From JAWXVE01 sp044425575 (GTDB taxonomy: Bacteria; Bacillota; Clostridia; Lachnospirales; Lachnospiraceae), in contig JAWXVE010000097.1 of assembly GCA_044425575.1 (NCBI GenBank), positions 1 through 5,144 of the forward strand: a stretch of 5,144 bases of DNA, in the 5' to 3' direction. Both the position numbers and the translations under genes were made by a program. The notes below the pieces were generated by a model. The model saw nothing but the letters and a program-made list of their open reading frames with translations, was not told the DNA's origin and made no database searches. Shown in pieces: positions 5,103 to 5,144 of the stretch (positions within the stretch are counted from its first letter, which is position 1; every line of letters begins with the position of its first letter).

Positions 5103-5144
5103 TTATTTCCCTTCAAGAAATTTCAAGATGTCCTCGTAGCTTCG
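5103..5144 (-). CDS. C-terminal end of an unidentified upstream gene (cut by window edge)
   Basis: One minus-strand frame is open from the window edge for 13 codons, RSYEDILKFLEGK, and ends in TAA. The other two frames stop sooner (after 6 and 9 codons). The composition is typical of a helical protein C-terminus, and an inverted repeat follows directly, as often seen at gene ends. Thirteen residues are too few to name a product. Confidence 0.4.
   Translation of the reverse strand, partial: RSYEDILKFLEGK

Noticed and set aside
1..5144. CRISPR array, tRNA, rRNA, insertion sequence or phage attachment site
   Set aside because: No spaced direct-repeat array, cloverleaf-like segment, transposase motif or terminal inverted repeats were seen on either strand.

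Overview
The window looks like low-GC Firmicute DNA, most likely from an anaerobic clostridial (Lachnospiraceae-like) host. The base composition is AT-rich, the minus-strand genes have AGGAGG-type ribosome binding sites and ATG or GTG starts, and the protein families present are a WXG100 protein, an LXG-type toxin and a BspA-like leucine-rich repeat protein. The genus is inferred from style only. Every gene I can support lies on the minus strand, so transcription runs from position 5144 towards position 1.

Layout in transcription order: (1) the last 13 codons of an unidentified upstream gene (5144-5103); (2) a 143-base gap with an inverted repeat, a pair of direct repeats and a possible 17-codon leader ORF; (3) a 196-residue alpha-helical protein with a C-terminal membrane anchor (4959-4369); (4) a WXG100 protein of exactly 100 residues (4301-3999), followed by a strong 13-bp hairpin; (5) a 359-residue exported, probably lipid-anchored BspA-like LRR protein (3917-2838); (6) a 138-residue protein with a C-terminal membrane anchor (2813-2397); (7) a 91-residue DUF3130/SACOL2603-like small helical protein (2433-2158); (8) a 120-residue coiled-coil DUF3958/DUF5082-like protein (2161-1799); (9) a 548-residue LXG-type effector (1792-146); (10) the first 43 codons of a membrane-anchored protein cut by the window edge (131-1), in the position where an immunity protein is expected.

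The best reading is an effector module of a Firmicute type VIIb secretion system. Genes 7, 8 and 9 form the known arrangement of two small helical targeting partners followed by an LXG toxin, tightly coupled by overlaps or spacers of a few bases. The WXG100 protein is a small secreted substrate or partner of the same machinery. The less familiar part is what sits between the WXG100 gene and the toxin trio: an LRR surface protein followed by a tail-anchored protein, plus a second tail-anchored helical protein upstream. I do not recognise the two tail-anchored proteins. They may be surface, receptor or accessory parts of the module, but this is inferred from position and topology. No secretion ATPase (EssC), EssB or other core apparatus gene is visible in the window.

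A curious feature is that three gene junctions are in-frame ambers: in each, the upstream ORF ends in TAG and the downstream ORF opens a few codons later in the same frame. Ordinary re-initiation explains this adequately because each downstream start has its own ribosome binding site. The pattern is recorded because at one junction read-through would create a complete type I membrane LRR protein.
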